A stretch of 64,000 bases of DNA from a bacterium (GCA_022616075.1 JAKEFK010000226.1:1-64000); one strand, 5' to 3'. Positions 8,905 through 18,618 are shown, counted from the first letter of the stretch. Program-made: numbers and translations. Notes: generated by a model from the sequence alone, not told the origin.

Positions 8905-10737
8905 TTAGCGCGAGAGAACGCCGGACACGATAAGCATTGCGATCACGATGCCCATCAGACTTTCACCGGCAATCATACCGGAAGCGACCGGAAATACTGT
9001 GAGATCTCCAAGTGCAGGTTTTTTCTTATTGAGCAGCTCAGCAATCGAAGCGCCGATAAACATTGCAATGCTGTTGCTTCCCGGTATGACCATCGATATT
9101 CCAAGTCCGGATGAAGAAGGAACAAATTTTTTCAGTCTTGCGGGTGTAAATTTTTCCAGAAGTGCAAGTACGATTCCCAGAATTCCGCCGATCAGAGCTG
9201 CGATTCGAGCGGAAGGATGCAGGGTTGAAATTCCATTAGAAAATGCTTGAGACACGCCTGCCCAGACCAGGCAGGAAGGCGCCGGCCATTCTTCTGTTCC
9301 CAGCAGGGCAGGATCCGGAATAATCAGCCAGAACGCAGGAACCACCACTAGCCCGCCTGCAATAACTCCGAACAATTGCGCTTTTAGTTGTTGTCTTGGA
9401 TCTGCGCCTACCATGTATCCGGACTTTAAATCGGTGAGCAGATCTGCAGAATGAAGTCCAACACCACCGGTAACATTTCCGCTCATGATGTTGCCAACGA
9501 GATTGCCCGGTGTCAGGAGTCCATAAATCAATTGTGTAACCGGGCCAAGGGCTTTGGTTGGCGTAACATCCGTTTCGCCGGTAACTCGGGCGGCAACAAA
9601 ACCCATGATTACCGCTAGTGGGATTGCAATGATCGCCGCCCACCACGGTATTTGAAAAAGCCAGATCATCAATAGCACCGCCAATGGCGCCAGAGTGAAA
9701 TAGCCGGCCGGAAACCACCAATCAGGCGATTCAACAGCAGCCACCGGATCATTCTCATCCTGTTTTTGCCGCATGAGAATTCGTTTGATCCCTGCGAAAG
9801 AACGCGCGATGCTTTTGTAATCCATCGCGAATGTTGTAAATCCTGCGGCCACAAGTAACGCCGCGCCCGGCCAGAGAGTCCAATTTACGATTGCCTTATA
9901 GCTGACTTCAGGAATGAGCCCGCGCTCAAACAAAGAAGGCCCAAGAACTCCGTAAGTGAGCAATCCTCCGATTAATAACGACCATCCGGCGCGAAAGCTC
10001 ATTAGCGCGCCGGCTCCAATCAGTATCAGTTCGCTTTTTAAAGATAGAGTCCAGTCTTTTGCTGCGCGTCCCGCAATTTGAAACGGAACAGGAATCGCTG
10101 CCGGGATGTTAAACGGCATCCAATCTGCTTTTGCATCGCGAAACCATGCGAGAAACGCTGCTGCTGCCCCGCTGATTGCAAGTAGTTTTGCTTTGATGAG
10201 TCCGTACCCCTGCCCCGCCTGGTGAAGGGATTTCAGTGTTTCGCCAGTGGCAAGTCCGGTTGGAAATGCGAGTTGTTCGCGGTTGATCAACTGGCGTTTT
10301 ACAGGGATCGCCACAAACACTCCCATTGCGGCGATTACACTGAACCACAGAATCATAACCACCGCATCAGGCCGCACGGAAGTCAGCATGAGTAGCGCAC
10401 CGAATGCAGCCATGTTTCCACCACCTGTCATGTAAGCGGCAGCGGATGCCACCGATCCCATCGCATTATTTTCCAGGATCGTGAATTCAGATTTGGTGAC
10501 CCTCACAGCGCGGAGCAGATGGAAGAATGCAAACGCAAGGATCACCGCCGTCACAGTGACTCCCATGCTCCAACCTGTTTTAAAAAAGACGTACAGGTTG
10601 GAAAGACACATGATCGCCCCAATGATCATTCCTGCTAATACGGCGCGTGTGGTCAGCTGTTTTACGCCGCGGCGGTAAACATGCTGCACCCAATGTAGTT
10701 CTGGATCTACAACTGGAGTTTCTTGTGTTTCCAGCAC
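8905..10737 (-). CDS. OPT-family oligopeptide / metal-chelate transporter
   Basis: A polytopic membrane protein of about 610 residues with more than twelve hydrophobic segments. ATGETLKSLHQAGQG, GIKRILMRQKQ and the C-terminal GIVLALLEKF...VPGSNSIAMFIGASI patterns fit the OPT superfamily (oligopeptides or metal-chelate complexes, proton-coupled). The frame is open to 10809, but its first residues look non-native, so a GTG at 10737 (VLETQETPVVDPE) is preferred; no clear ribosome site settles this. It is a single gene, divergent from the crystallin-like gene. Confidence 0.85.
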   Translation of the reverse strand: MLETQETPVVDPELHWVQHVYRRGVKQLTTRAVLAGMIIGAIMCLSNLYVFFKTGWSMGVTVTAVILAFAFFHLLRAVRVTKSEFTILENNAMGSVASAAAYMTGGGNMAAFGALLMLTSVRPDAVVMILWFSVIAAMGVFVAIPVKRQLINREQLAFPTGLATGETLKSLHQAGQGYGLIKAKLLAISGAAAAFLAWFRDAKADWMPFNIPAAIPVPFQIAGRAAKDWTLSLKSELILIGAGALMSFRAGWSLLIGGLLTYGVLGPSLFERGLIPEVSYKAIVNWTLWPGAALLVAAGFTTFAMDYKSIARSFAGIKRILMRQKQDENDPVAAVESPDWWFPAGYFTLAPLAVLLMIWLFQIPWWAAIIAIPLAVIMGFVAARVTGETDVTPTKALGPVTQLIYGLLTPGNLVGNIMSGNVTGGVGLHSADLLTDLKSGYMVGADPRQQLKAQLFGVIAGGLVVVPAFWLIIPDPALLGTEEWPAPSCLVWAGVSQAFSNGISTLHPSARIAALIGGILGIVLALLEKFTPARLKKFVPSSSGLGISMVIPGSNSIAMFIGASIAELLNKKKPALGDLTVFPVASGMIAGESLMGIVIAMLIVSGVLSR

Positions 10738-10840
10738 GTTTGAATCATAGCATTTCGTTCGGGCAAGCACTAGGACTCTTGTCCGGTATGGATGACATGC
10801 GAACCACATCTTTCAGGGGTAATTTTTGGAACGTATGTTG

Positions 10841-10874
10841 CACACTTCTACGTGAAGATTATGAGAGTAGTGTG
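10841..10874. other. inverted repeat between divergent genes
   Basis: CACACTTCT (10841-10849) faces AGTAGTGTG (10866-10874), eight of nine bases pairing over a 16-base loop. It lies in the shared upstream region of the OPT transporter and the secreted crystallin-like gene. It could be an operator or a 5' leader hairpin; no regulator is identified. Confidence 0.35.
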
Positions 10875-10940
10875 AGTAACCACGCGGCAGAGGTATCGCG
10901 GGTGACATCGCACAAAAATTCTACTAAAGGAGATGACGTC

Positions 10941-11510
10941 ATGTTCAAATTAGGTTTAGCAGCAACGATTTGTTTGCTCATAACTAGTGTGGCGCTGTTC
11001 GCTCAAACACCATTTCGAACAGATAGCGAAGCCTATCAGTTCGGATTCGAAGAAGGTTACCGTCATGGAGTGGCCGATAGCGAAATGGGTCGAGATTTTG
11101 ATTACGCGCGTTCTCGATCAGGAATCTCTTACAACAGCTAAGTGAACGCCAATTTTCGTTCTGGTTACATGGAAGGTTACAAAGATGGATATGATTTGCG
11201 TGATGATGACTTCGATGATGAAGACCGGGTTCGATTGTCCGGAACCACCACTGGCTTCGTTACTGTATTCACAAATCGGGATTTCGACGGAACCAGCAGG
11301 GCTTTGGCTCCTGGAGAATACCCATATTTAAATGGAAAGTTAAACAAAACGATCCATTCAGTGGAGATTCATGGTCCGATGAGAGTCATTCTCTTTGACG
11401 AACCCAATTTTCGTGGAAGAAGAATGATTCTTGAAGAAGATACGTTCGATCTGGATGATTTCAATTTTGGCGACCGCGCCGAATCCATGATCATCGAGCG
11501 ACTCGACTAA
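10941..11510 (+). pseudogene. secreted beta/gamma-crystallin-like protein interrupted by an in-frame TAA
   Basis: A strong ribosome site (aaaggagatgacgtc) precedes the ATG at 10941. Residues 1-21 form a signal peptide (LAATICLLITSVALFAQ), followed by a Tyr/Gly/Asp-rich region (GFEEGYRHGVAD). A TAA at 11139-11141 stops it after 66 residues. The same frame continues at once (GTG at 11142) with FRSGYMEGYKDGYDL, the obvious continuation of the repeat-like region, and then a beta/gamma-crystallin-type domain (VTVFTNRDFDGTSRAL; ILFDEPNFRGRRMIL). The two halves form one protein broken by a single stop. It is either a fresh pseudogene, a read-through or reinitiation case, or an assembly error. The downstream half alone would lack a signal peptide. 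Confidence 0.7.
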
Positions 11511-11520
11511 GATTCACTGC

Positions 11521-11572
11521 AAAGGGCGCTGAGAATATTATTTCTTGGCGCCCTTGGCGTCTTGGCGGTTGA
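11521..11572. repeat. GCAAAGACGCCAAGG-type repeat overlapping a gene end
   Basis: The stretch (aagggcgctgag...ttggcgcccttggcgtc) is a degenerate copy of the repeat found at 18030-18104 and 24929-25064. It encodes the last ten residues (NRQDAKGAKK) and the stop codon of the M48 peptidase on the minus strand. Confidence 0.6.
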
Positions 11573-12842
11573 ATTTCCATTCCATCGCATTGCGAATGCG
11601 GTAGCGGCCGGATGGATGGTCGTATAGCAAAGCTTCGATCAGGGGATGCGGCTCCAGGTCACGATACTCTCCGAGTTTGAGGAATGTTGTTGCCGCGGCA
11701 TCAGGTTCCCGGCTTGCGTCTAAACCGAAATCATCCGCGAAATCTTCATGAATTCGGATCCATGTGTTGGAGATTGGGCCGGCAAGAAAAAGAAAACCGG
11801 TGAGCAAAAGGATCAACAAAGGAAATCCCGCGTTATCACCCACTCCTTCCACTTGCCAGTTCGGCCATTTGCGGATCGCTTTGTGAAATCCCCACCGTGC
11901 AACGAGAAACCCTGCAAGTATTAAAACCGAAAAAAAAGCAACGTGTTTCCAAACATGATTCAAGACATAATGTCCCATTTCATGACCCATGATCATTTGA
12001 ATTTCTTCGGGCGTGCAGCGTTTCAACGTGTTATCAAACATCACAATCCGCATGGTTCCCAGCAGTCCTGCCACATAGGCGCTGATGCGATCCGTACGTT
12101 TCGACGCATCCATTTCGTACACTTCCTCCGCTGGAATTCCTTGTTGCCGTGCCATCGACAAAATGCTTTCGCGGATCTCCGCATTTTTTAGAGGTGTGAA
12201 CTTGTTGAAAAGCGGTTGAATGTAAACCGGAGCAATTGCAATACCAATAATAACGAAAATGATCATGACGACTGAACCCCAAAGCCACCACAAACGAGGC
12301 GCTTTCCGCAACACGCCGTAAAGAATCATCAAAAAAATCGTGCCCAGCACGATCGCAACAGCAAGCTCTTTGAACTGATCCACCATCCAATCACCAAAAG
12401 CTTGTGTGAGCAGACCGTAAGCTTTCTCACGGAAATAGGAACGATACAACGTCATAGGAAACGCAAAGAGTGTTGTGAGCAAAAGAAACTGGATCCAGTA
12501 CAGGGCGGTTTGCAGCGGACGGAACCGTGTGATGCGCCGGGCGACCACCCGGATTTTCGCAGACACGCCGAATGCCAGCAAACCGATCAGGATTAAACTC
12601 GAGTAAACAAAGTCGACTATATCCAAAAAGTAATTGCCATGAGCGTAGGACTTCGTCTTTTGACGGCGTTGAGTGGGCACCGAATCGAGATAAGCTCGCG
12701 TTGCCTGTTCTGGATCGCTGATTTGCGATGCCGCGCGGGCTTTTTCAATATCGAATGGCCGCGCTTGTTCTTGCGCGATCGCGGAAAGTGAGAGCAGAGT
12801 GAAGCTAAGTAGTAGAACGAGGATTTTCCCGTAACAGGCCAT
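11538..12842 (-). CDS. M48 family (Ste24/CAAX-type) membrane metallopeptidase
   Basis: A 434-residue zinc protease. An N-terminal hydrophobic segment (KILVLLLSFTLLSLSAIA) and several membrane helices form the M48 N-terminal module. The active site HEXXH is HEMGH in MIMGHEMGHYVLNH, and the third ligand Glu is in EDFADDFGLDASR. Relatives process or clear membrane proteins. The start at 12842 has a strong site (aggaggaaatcg) seven bases upstream. It overlaps ykgJ by 38 bases, implying one transcript. The tail NRQDAKGAKK is encoded by an intergenic repeat and is probably not ancestral. Confidence 0.88.
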   Translation of the reverse strand: MACYGKILVLLLSFTLLSLSAIAQEQARPFDIEKARAASQISDPEQATRAYLDSVPTQRRQKTKSYAHGNYFLDIVDFVYSSLILIGLLAFGVSAKIRVVARRITRFRPLQTALYWIQFLLLTTLFAFPMTLYRSYFREKAYGLLTQAFGDWMVDQFKELAVAIVLGTIFLMILYGVLRKAPRLWWLWGSVVMIIFVIIGIAIAPVYIQPLFNKFTPLKNAEIRESILSMARQQGIPAEEVYEMDASKRTDRISAYVAGLLGTMRIVMFDNTLKRCTPEEIQMIMGHEMGHYVLNHVWKHVAFFSVLILAGFLVARWGFHKAIRKWPNWQVEGVGDNAGFPLLILLLTGFLFLAGPISNTWIRIHEDFADDFGLDASREPDAAATTFLKLGEYRDLEPHPLIEALLYDHPSGRYRIRNAMEWKFNRQDAKGAKK

Positions 12843-13212
12843 CGATTTCCTCCTCTGAATAGGTCTTGCCCTGATTGATTCCTTCACACTCTTTTGCAGC
12901 TTGCTGCCAACTTGCTGGTTTTTCAAGGTTCTCTTTCCAAAAAGGAAAGGTCCGGCACTGAGTGGGTCTTACAGGATAGATTTTGCAGCCGGACTCGTAA
13001 AAAATGCAATCGGTGTTTTCCTTTTCGATTAAGCTCCATCGATCACCGACTTTTCGGACATATCGCGTGAGAAACTCACGGAAACGAATTCCCAGAAATT
13101 CAGCAATCCGGTGCATGTCTTCGATTTGAATCCAGACGTACCCGGGACGTCCCGTGCAGCAGTTGCCGCACTTCGTGCACTCAAATTGAAGTCCATCCTT
13201 GTACCAGCTCAT
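12805..13212 (-). CDS. YkgJ-family cysteine cluster protein
   Basis: A 135-residue protein with the CxxCxxCC-type motif (CTKCGNCC) near the N-terminus and further cysteines (DCIFYESGCKIYPVRPTQC) typical of the YkgJ/Fe-S-or-zinc cluster family, whose biochemical role is not established. The start MSWYKDGLQF at 13212 matches family length; the longer frame (MRRRDVHATLF) is coded by a palindromic repeat that ends ten bases upstream. It is co-directional with and overlaps the M48 peptidase. Confidence 0.8.
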   Translation of the reverse strand: MSWYKDGLQFECTKCGNCCTGRPGYVWIQIEDMHRIAEFLGIRFREFLTRYVRKVGDRWSLIEKENTDCIFYESGCKIYPVRPTQCRTFPFWKENLEKPASWQQAAKECEGINQGKTYSEEEIDGLLRENPRSTT

Positions 13213-13221
13213 TTTGAACAG

Positions 13222-13276
13222 AGTAGCGTGGACGTCCCGTCTGCGCAAATCTCGCAGGCGGGACGCCCGCGCTACT
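13222..13276. repeat. palindromic repeat family A, copy 1
   Basis: Arms agtagcgtggacgtccc and the complementary gggacgcccgcgctact enclose a variable centre. The copy fills the gap between purA and ykgJ: it ends five bases from the purA stop and begins ten bases from the ykgJ start. Confidence 0.85.
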
Positions 13277-13280
13277 TCGA

Positions 13281-14546
13281 TTATGATTTATTACAAATCG
13301 TGTCGAATGCCGGGTAGAAAATTGTGTCGTCCCGTTCCGGAGAAGTTGAAATCATTGCAACCGGCACGTGCAAAAACTCTTCGATGAATTCCAGATACTT
13401 TCTTGCCTGTGAAGGAAGCTCGTAGAGTTTTCTCAAACCATATGTGTTCGTTTTCCAACCGGCAAAGGAACGAAGAACGGGCTTGCATTTTTCCACTTTT
13501 TCGATGGAAGCGGGAAATTCATGGATCTTTTGTCCATCCAGTTCATATTCAACGCACGCTGCAATTTCGTCGAACTCATCCAGGATGTCCAGTTTGGTGA
13601 TGCAAAGCGCGTCCATTCCGCTGATTTGAGTGGCGTACTTCAGCGCGACCAGATCCAGCCAGCCACATCTTCGAGGGCGTCCTGTGATGGAACCAAATTC
13701 CTTTCCGCGGTTTCGAATTGTGTCCCCGATTGAATTTTCAAGCTCGGATGGAAAGGGCCCGCTTCCCACACGCGTTGCATATGCTTTCGATACACCCAGC
13801 ACTTTGTGAATATGTTTGGGGCCTATTCCTAGTCCGGTGCTGATTCCACCCGCAGCACAACTGCTGGAGGTCACAAATGGATAAGTGCCGTGATCTACAT
13901 CCAGCATGGTTCCCTGGGCGCCTTCGAACAATAATCGCTTTTCGTGCTGAATCGCGTTTGCAAGAAAAGAGGAGCAATTGCAAACATATTGGGCGAGCGA
14001 GTCCCGGAATTCCGGAATGCGCGAAAGAAATTCGTTTCCTTCCGGTTTAGCTTCATAAAGTTCGCCGAGGCGTTTTTCAAAATCGGATTGCATCAGATCA
14101 CACACACGAAAACCGCGTCTTGCCGCTTTATCTTCATACGTCGGTCCAATGCCTCGCAGTGTTGTGCCGATTTTTTGCGTCTTTTCAGCTTCCTGTTCGC
14201 GCCATCTGTGATGAGGAAGAATCAAGTGCGCGCGATCGCTGATGTTAAGACGCCCTTCGAATGAAAAACCAGAAGCTTCCATCTTTTTGATTTCAGCCAG
14301 AAGCGCAGAGGGCTCAATCACAACACCATTTCCAATGACTCCGATCTTGCCGCCACGAAACATGCCGGAAGGAATCAGTTGCAGGATGTAGCTCTTTCCT
14401 TCGATGACTACCGTATGGCCTGCGTTGTGCCCTCCCTGATAACGGGCAACGATGTCATAGTGGAGCGAAACCAGATCTACGATTTTCCCCTTGCCTTCAT
14501 CTCCCCACTGCGCTCCAATCACCGCCAGATTCGCCATAGGTTTCAT
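13281..14546 (-). CDS. purA: adenylosuccinate synthase
   Basis: A 421-residue enzyme that joins IMP and aspartate using GTP in AMP synthesis. The family motifs are clear: GAQWGDEGKGKIVD (GTP loop), GGHNAGHT, IGNGVVIEP, the GIGPTYEDKAAR segment, GTMLDVDHGTYPFVTSS and the C-terminal GRPRRCGWLD and ISTSPERDDTIF. Full family length. The first Met at 14546 and the next at 14537 (MANLAVIGAQ) are both possible; the second is the common family start. Neither has a clear ribosome site. Confidence 0.95.
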   Translation of the reverse strand: MKPMANLAVIGAQWGDEGKGKIVDLVSLHYDIVARYQGGHNAGHTVVIEGKSYILQLIPSGMFRGGKIGVIGNGVVIEPSALLAEIKKMEASGFSFEGRLNISDRAHLILPHHRWREQEAEKTQKIGTTLRGIGPTYEDKAARRGFRVCDLMQSDFEKRLGELYEAKPEGNEFLSRIPEFRDSLAQYVCNCSSFLANAIQHEKRLLFEGAQGTMLDVDHGTYPFVTSSSCAAGGISTGLGIGPKHIHKVLGVSKAYATRVGSGPFPSELENSIGDTIRNRGKEFGSITGRPRRCGWLDLVALKYATQISGMDALCITKLDILDEFDEIAACVEYELDGQKIHEFPASIEKVEKCKPVLRSFAGWKTNTYGLRKLYELPSQARKYLEFIEEFLHVPVAMISTSPERDDTIFYPAFDTICNKS

Positions 14547-14571
14547 ATTGTATCATTCGCAAAGGAGCGCT

Positions 14572-14713
14572 GCGGACTGGAAGTCCGCGGCCCGTAAGTA
14601 ATGCAGGCTGGAAGCCGAGCTTGTTGAAAAATCAGTTGGAGCGCGGACTTCCAGTCCGCAAAAACCTGATCGCCCGACGAGCTTTTTGCGGGCAAGGATG
14701 CCCGCTCCAACTG
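14572..14713. repeat. nested palindromic hairpins upstream of purA
   Basis: GCGGACTGGAAGTCCGC (14572-14588) and GCGGACTTCCAGTCCGC (14643-14659) are the same hairpin with opposite loops. GCGGGC and GCCCGC (14688-14705) form a third. CAGTTGGAGCG (14633-14643) pairs with CGCTCCAACTG (14703-14713) around the last two. It occupies most of the 226-base purA/hutH gap; nothing else is seen there. Confidence 0.7.
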
Positions 14714-14773
14714 GGACCGCCAGCATCTGGATTTTCCAATAAGCTCAGCCTGCGCCCCATTGCCCGCGCTCCC

Positions 14774-16279
14774 TTACGCTGGAAATTCCTCACTTTGAAT
14801 CAATGAAGTGATGGTTTCAATATCATCTGACAGGATGCGATCTTTTTCCAATCGTGGAACTTTTGAACGAATCACGCGATGCGCTTCCTGCAACGCGGCT
14901 GAAGATTGCAGCGGCGCCAACAAATCCATCGCCTGCGCGGCGCACATGAGCTCAATCGCAATAACGTGCGCGGCGTTCTCCACAATCTGCTGGAACTTCA
15001 ACGCCGAAGTAACTCCCATGCTGACATGATCTTCCTTATTCGCCGATGTGGGAATGGTATCGACGCTTGCAGGGTGCGCCAGCACTTTGTTTTCGGAAAC
15101 AAGCGCCGCCGCAGTAACTTGCGCCATCATGAAACCCGAATGCAGACCAGAATGCTCGCTCAAGAAAGGGGGCAGCTCGCTCTGTGAGGAATCCGTTAAC
15201 AGAGCAATGCGGCGCTCTGAAATGCTTGCAAGTTGCGCCATCGCAATCGAAAGGAAATCGAAACAGAGCGACATCGGTCCACCATGAAAATTTCCTCCGC
15301 TTAGCAAAATGCGATCTTCCGGAAAAACAAGCGGATTATCGGTTGCCGCGTTCACTTCGATTCCGATCCATTGTTCACCGACTTTCAAAGCATCGCGGAC
15401 CGAGCCGTGCACCTGAGGCATGCAACGCAGGGAGTATTGATCCTGTACTTTGTGAGCCGAATCACGATGCGATTCTCGAATCCTGCTTCCTTTCAGTAAA
15501 TCACGCAGATTCCGGGCCACCTGAATCGCTCCCGAATGCGGCCGCACATTCACAATGCGTTCATCAAACGCCGTATCTGTTCCGCGCAACACGTCCAGCG
15601 ACATCGCTCCCGAAACATCTGCGACCTGACTCAAGCGACGCGAGGTATGCCACGCAAGACAACCAACGCCGGTCATGGCCTGAGTCCCATTGATCAGAGC
15701 CAGTCCTTCCTTCGCCTGCAATGTAACGGGCTGCAAACCTTTTTCCTGCAAAGCTTGCTTGCCTGAAATTTTTTTTGCGCCGGAGAAAGCGAGGCCCTCC
15801 CCAACAAGCACCAGCGCTAGATGGGAAAGAGGAGCAAGATCACCGCTTGCGCCTACCGATCCTTTCGAAGGAATCACAGGATGGACTTCCCGGTTCAACA
15901 TCTCCAGAAGGAGATGAATCAATTCTGTTCGTACGCCGGAGTTGCCCTTGGCAAGAACATTCGCGCGGAGTAACATGATCGCGCGGGTCACCGGAATCGA
16001 ATAGGGTGGACCAACTCCCGCAGAATGACTGCGAATCAAATTCAACTGCAGTTCATTCACATGATCCGCGTCAATTTTAATGTCGCTGAGCTTTCCAAAT
16101 CCGGTGTTGACACCATAGACGGTTTGGTTGTTTGCGAGAATTGCTTCGATAACCGCGCGCGATTGTTGAATGCGGGGCAGCGCCTCGGGGCCTAGCATTA
16201 CTTTCGCATTGCCGCGCGACACAGCTTCTATTTGATCGAGTGTTAAGTTGTTTCCATCGACAAGAACTTGTGATTTCAT
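14774..16279 (-). CDS. hutH: histidine ammonia-lyase
   Basis: A 501-residue enzyme converting histidine to urocanate and ammonia. The self-forming MIO cofactor triad Ala-Ser-Gly is at residues 144-146 in GSVGASGDLAPLSH; YGVNTGFGKL, QDQYSLRCMPQVHG and NPLVFPEDRILLSGGNFHG are family hallmarks. It is divergent from hutU across 111 bases, so histidine degradation is probably controlled from that gap. hutI and hutG are not in the window. Confidence 0.95.
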   Translation of the reverse strand: MKSQVLVDGNNLTLDQIEAVSRGNAKVMLGPEALPRIQQSRAVIEAILANNQTVYGVNTGFGKLSDIKIDADHVNELQLNLIRSHSAGVGPPYSIPVTRAIMLLRANVLAKGNSGVRTELIHLLLEMLNREVHPVIPSKGSVGASGDLAPLSHLALVLVGEGLAFSGAKKISGKQALQEKGLQPVTLQAKEGLALINGTQAMTGVGCLAWHTSRRLSQVADVSGAMSLDVLRGTDTAFDERIVNVRPHSGAIQVARNLRDLLKGSRIRESHRDSAHKVQDQYSLRCMPQVHGSVRDALKVGEQWIGIEVNAATDNPLVFPEDRILLSGGNFHGGPMSLCFDFLSIAMAQLASISERRIALLTDSSQSELPPFLSEHSGLHSGFMMAQVTAAALVSENKVLAHPASVDTIPTSANKEDHVSMGVTSALKFQQIVENAAHVIAIELMCAAQAMDLLAPLQSSAALQEAHRVIRSKVPRLEKDRILSDDIETITSLIQSEEFPA

Positions 16280-16296
16280 ACGAATCCATTATAAAC

Positions 16297-16356
16297 AAAG
16301 TAGCGCGGACGTCTCGTCTGCGGAGCTCGCCGGCTCTGGGACGCCCGCGCCACTTT
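16297..16356. repeat. palindromic repeat family A, copy 2
   Basis: Arms aaagtagcgcggacgtctc and gacgcccgcgccacttt occupy 60 of the 111 bases between the divergent hutH and hutU starts, so any shared promoter must lie in or beside it. Confidence 0.85.
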
Positions 16357-16390
16357 GCTGCGCAATCCTTGTGCTACACTACGGCTCAGA

Positions 16391-18034
16391 ATGAGAAACA
16401 TAACTGCTCCACGTGGCAATAAAATCAGCTGCAAGGGTTGGCTTCAGGAAGCTGCGATGCGAATGCTGATGAACAACGTCGATCCGGACATCGCCGAAAA
16501 GCCGGAAGAGCTGATCGTCTATGGCGGTTCCGGCAAAGCGGCGCGCAACTGGGAATGCTTTGATGCGATCATACGCAGCTTGCAATCGCTGGATCACTAT
16601 GAAACGTTGCTGATACAGTCCGGAAAGCCGGTCGGGATTTTCCGGACTCATGAGGACGCTCCGCGGGTCTTGCTTGCCAATTCCAATCTCGTTCCTGCGT
16701 GGGCAACGTGGGAAGAATTCTGGCGTCTGGAGGGCATGGGGTTGATCATGTATGGCCAGATGACGGCCGGCAGCTGGATTTACATCGGGACCCAGGGAAT
16801 TCTGCAAGGAACTTATGAGACTTTTGCCGCAATCGCGGATCGCCATTTTGGCGGTTCCCTCAAAGGACGTTTTGTTTTAACCGCGGGTCTGGGGGGAATG
16901 GGTGGAGCTCAACCTCTTGCGGCTACGATGAACGAAGGAACGATTCTGTGTGTGGAGGTGGATCCTCAGCGGATCGAACGCCGTTTGCAAACGCGATATT
17001 GTGATTCTGCTACTAATAGCTTAGAGGAAGCGCTGCGGTGGATCGCGCAGGCCCGCAAAGAGGGACGACCATTGTCCGTAGCCCTGCAGGGGAATGCGGC
17101 TGACATTTATCCGGAGCTGGTCCGCCGCGATGTGATTCCCGATATTGTTACGGATCAGACTTCGGCACACGATCCGTTGAATGGTTACATTCCAAACGGT
17201 TTGCCGGACGAAGATGTCAAAGAACTGCGTGAAAAAAATCCTAAGGAGTACATTCGCCGCGCTTATCAGGCGATGGCGGAACATACTCGCGCGATGGTCG
17301 ATATGCAGCGAAAGGGCGCGATCGTTTTTGACTACGGCAATAATCTGCGCGGACAGGCTTTTAAGGCCGGCTATACAGAGGCTTTTGATTTTCCCGGGTT
17401 TGTGGTTGCATACATTCGTCCGCTTTTCTGTGAAGGCAAGGGACCCTTCCGTTGGGTGGCCCTTTCCGGCGATCCTGCGGACATTCACCGCACGGATCGC
17501 GCGATTCTGGAAATGTTTCCTCACAACGAGGCACTGGCTCGCTGGATCCGTCTTGCTGCGGAGCATGTGAAATTTCAGGGACTTCCTGCGCGCATTTGCT
17601 GGCTTGGTTATGGCGAGCGCGCGGAATTCGGCGAGCGAATCAATCAGCTCGTGAAGAAGGGAGAGATCAGCGCACCGATTGTAATCGGCCGGGATCATCT
17701 GGATTGTGGTTCTGTTGCTTCTCCGCGCCGTGAAACCGAAAGGATGCAGGATGGTTCGGATGCGATTGCGGATTGGCCGATTTTGAATGCTCTGCTCAAT
17801 GCCGTCTGCGGCGCCACATGGGTTTCTTTTCACCACGGGGGTGGTGTTGGAATTGGACAATCTTTACACGCCGGAATGGTGATTGTTGCAGATGGAACGG
17901 ATGCAGCATCCAAACGTCTGCAGCGTGTGTTGACTTGCGATCCCGGCACCGGAGTCATGCGCCATGTCGACGCAGGCTACGACAAAGCCATCGCAGTTGC
18001 CCGCGCGAAAAATATCAAGATTCCTATGATTTAA
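16391..18034 (+). CDS. hutU: urocanate hydratase
   Basis: A 547-residue enzyme (from the Met at 16391) that hydrates urocanate to imidazolonepropionate with bound NAD. Typical regions: [25 protein letters not shown] (dinucleotide fold), [12 protein letters not shown], and the active-site loop [18 protein letters not shown] followed by [17 protein letters not shown]. The frame is open from 16355, but the Met at 16391 matches family length. Its TAA stop lies in the first bases of a palindromic repeat. Confidence 0.95.
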   Translation: MRNITAPRGNKISCKGWLQEAAMRMLMNNVDPDIAEKPEELIVYGGSGKAARNWECFDAIIRSLQSLDHYETLLIQSGKPVGIFRTHEDAPRVLLANSNLVPAWATWEEFWRLEGMGLIMYGQMTAGSWIYIGTQGILQGTYETFAAIADRHFGGSLKGRFVLTAGLGGMGGAQPLAATMNEGTILCVEVDPQRIERRLQTRYCDSATNSLEEALRWIAQARKEGRPLSVALQGNAADIYPELVRRDVIPDIVTDQTSAHDPLNGYIPNGLPDEDVKELREKNPKEYIRRAYQAMAEHTRAMVDMQRKGAIVFDYGNNLRGQAFKAGYTEAFDFPGFVVAYIRPLFCEGKGPFRWVALSGDPADIHRTDRAILEMFPHNEALARWIRLAAEHVKFQGLPARICWLGYGERAEFGERINQLVKKGEISAPIVIGRDHLDCGSVASPRRETERMQDGSDAIADWPILNALLNAVCGATWVSFHHGGGVGIGQSLHAGMVIVADGTDAASKRLQRVLTCDPGTGVMRHVDAGYDKAIAVARAKNIKIPMI

Positions 18035-18104
18035 CGCAAAGACGCCAAGGCGCAAAGAAAAAAAGAACAGATTCTTCTTAGCGTCTTTGCGCCTTTGCGT
18101 TAAA
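18030..18104. repeat. GCAAAGACGCCAAGG-type inverted repeat between hutU and dcd
   Basis: TTAACGCAAAG (from 18030) is matched by CTTTGCGTTAA at the other end, with internal copies of AGACGCCAAGGCGCAAAG. The tail-to-tail genes hutU and dcd each take their TAA stop from one arm. It may act as a bidirectional terminator, but no dedicated U-tract hairpin is seen. Confidence 0.75.
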
Positions 18105-18618
18105 AATTTCCCTCTTTCTGATTGCGAAACTTTCCCTTGTATTTTGCTGCGCCGATCGTTCGCTGAAAGATGAACTGGCATATAGGAGTGCCTGGATAAA
18201 GCGCCATCGGTGTTGGTGAAAAATTACTGATTTCCAAACATTGTTTGTTTTCGATTCCGGGCTGCATGAAACTCGCGGAAATATGAACCAGCAACCCAAG
18301 CCGTGAAAAGCGGCTTCTACCTTCCAGCCACCCGCAAAGATGTGACGCCAGCGTAATCTTCTCAATTGTAATTCCCAGCACGGTTTCTTGCGGCATCAAC
18401 AACAGGTGATCTTGAACAAGTATCCGTTCCGTAATCTCCTCATAATTTGCATCCGTGGTTACACGAACAATGTCATGGACTTTACGGAACACGCGAAACT
18501 CATTTCCAAGATGCAAATCCACACTGGCAGGGCCGACGCACTCCGGGTGAAATGGATCTATGTTGATATTGCCTGCGGAGATTTCTTTCAGTATTTCGTC
18601 ATGAGTCAAAATGCTCAT
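18100..18618 (-). CDS. dcd: dCTP deaminase
   Basis: A 172-residue trimeric-dUTPase-fold enzyme turning dCTP into dUTP. RSRFSRLGLLVHISAS, FMQPGIENKQCLEISN (with the catalytic Glu in LEISN) and PGTPICQFIFQR match the family. The Met at 18618 (MSILTHDEI) matches family starts and overlaps the upstream Toprim gene's stop by four bases (ATGA). The C-terminus is short (KYKGKFRNQKEGNF) and its stop codon comes from the adjoining repeat arm, so the normal end may have been trimmed by repeat insertion. Confidence 0.88.
   Translation of the reverse strand: MSILTHDEILKEISAGNINIDPFHPECVGPASVDLHLGNEFRVFRKVHDIVRVTTDANYEEITERILVQDHLLLMPQETVLGITIEKITLASHLCGWLEGRSRFSRLGLLVHISASFMQPGIENKQCLEISNFSPTPMALYPGTPICQFIFQRTIGAAKYKGKFRNQKEGNF

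Noticed and set aside
18030-18104. classical intrinsic terminator between hutU and dcd
   Set aside because: There is a stem but no GC-rich hairpin directly followed by a run of T on either strand, so it is listed as a repeat only.
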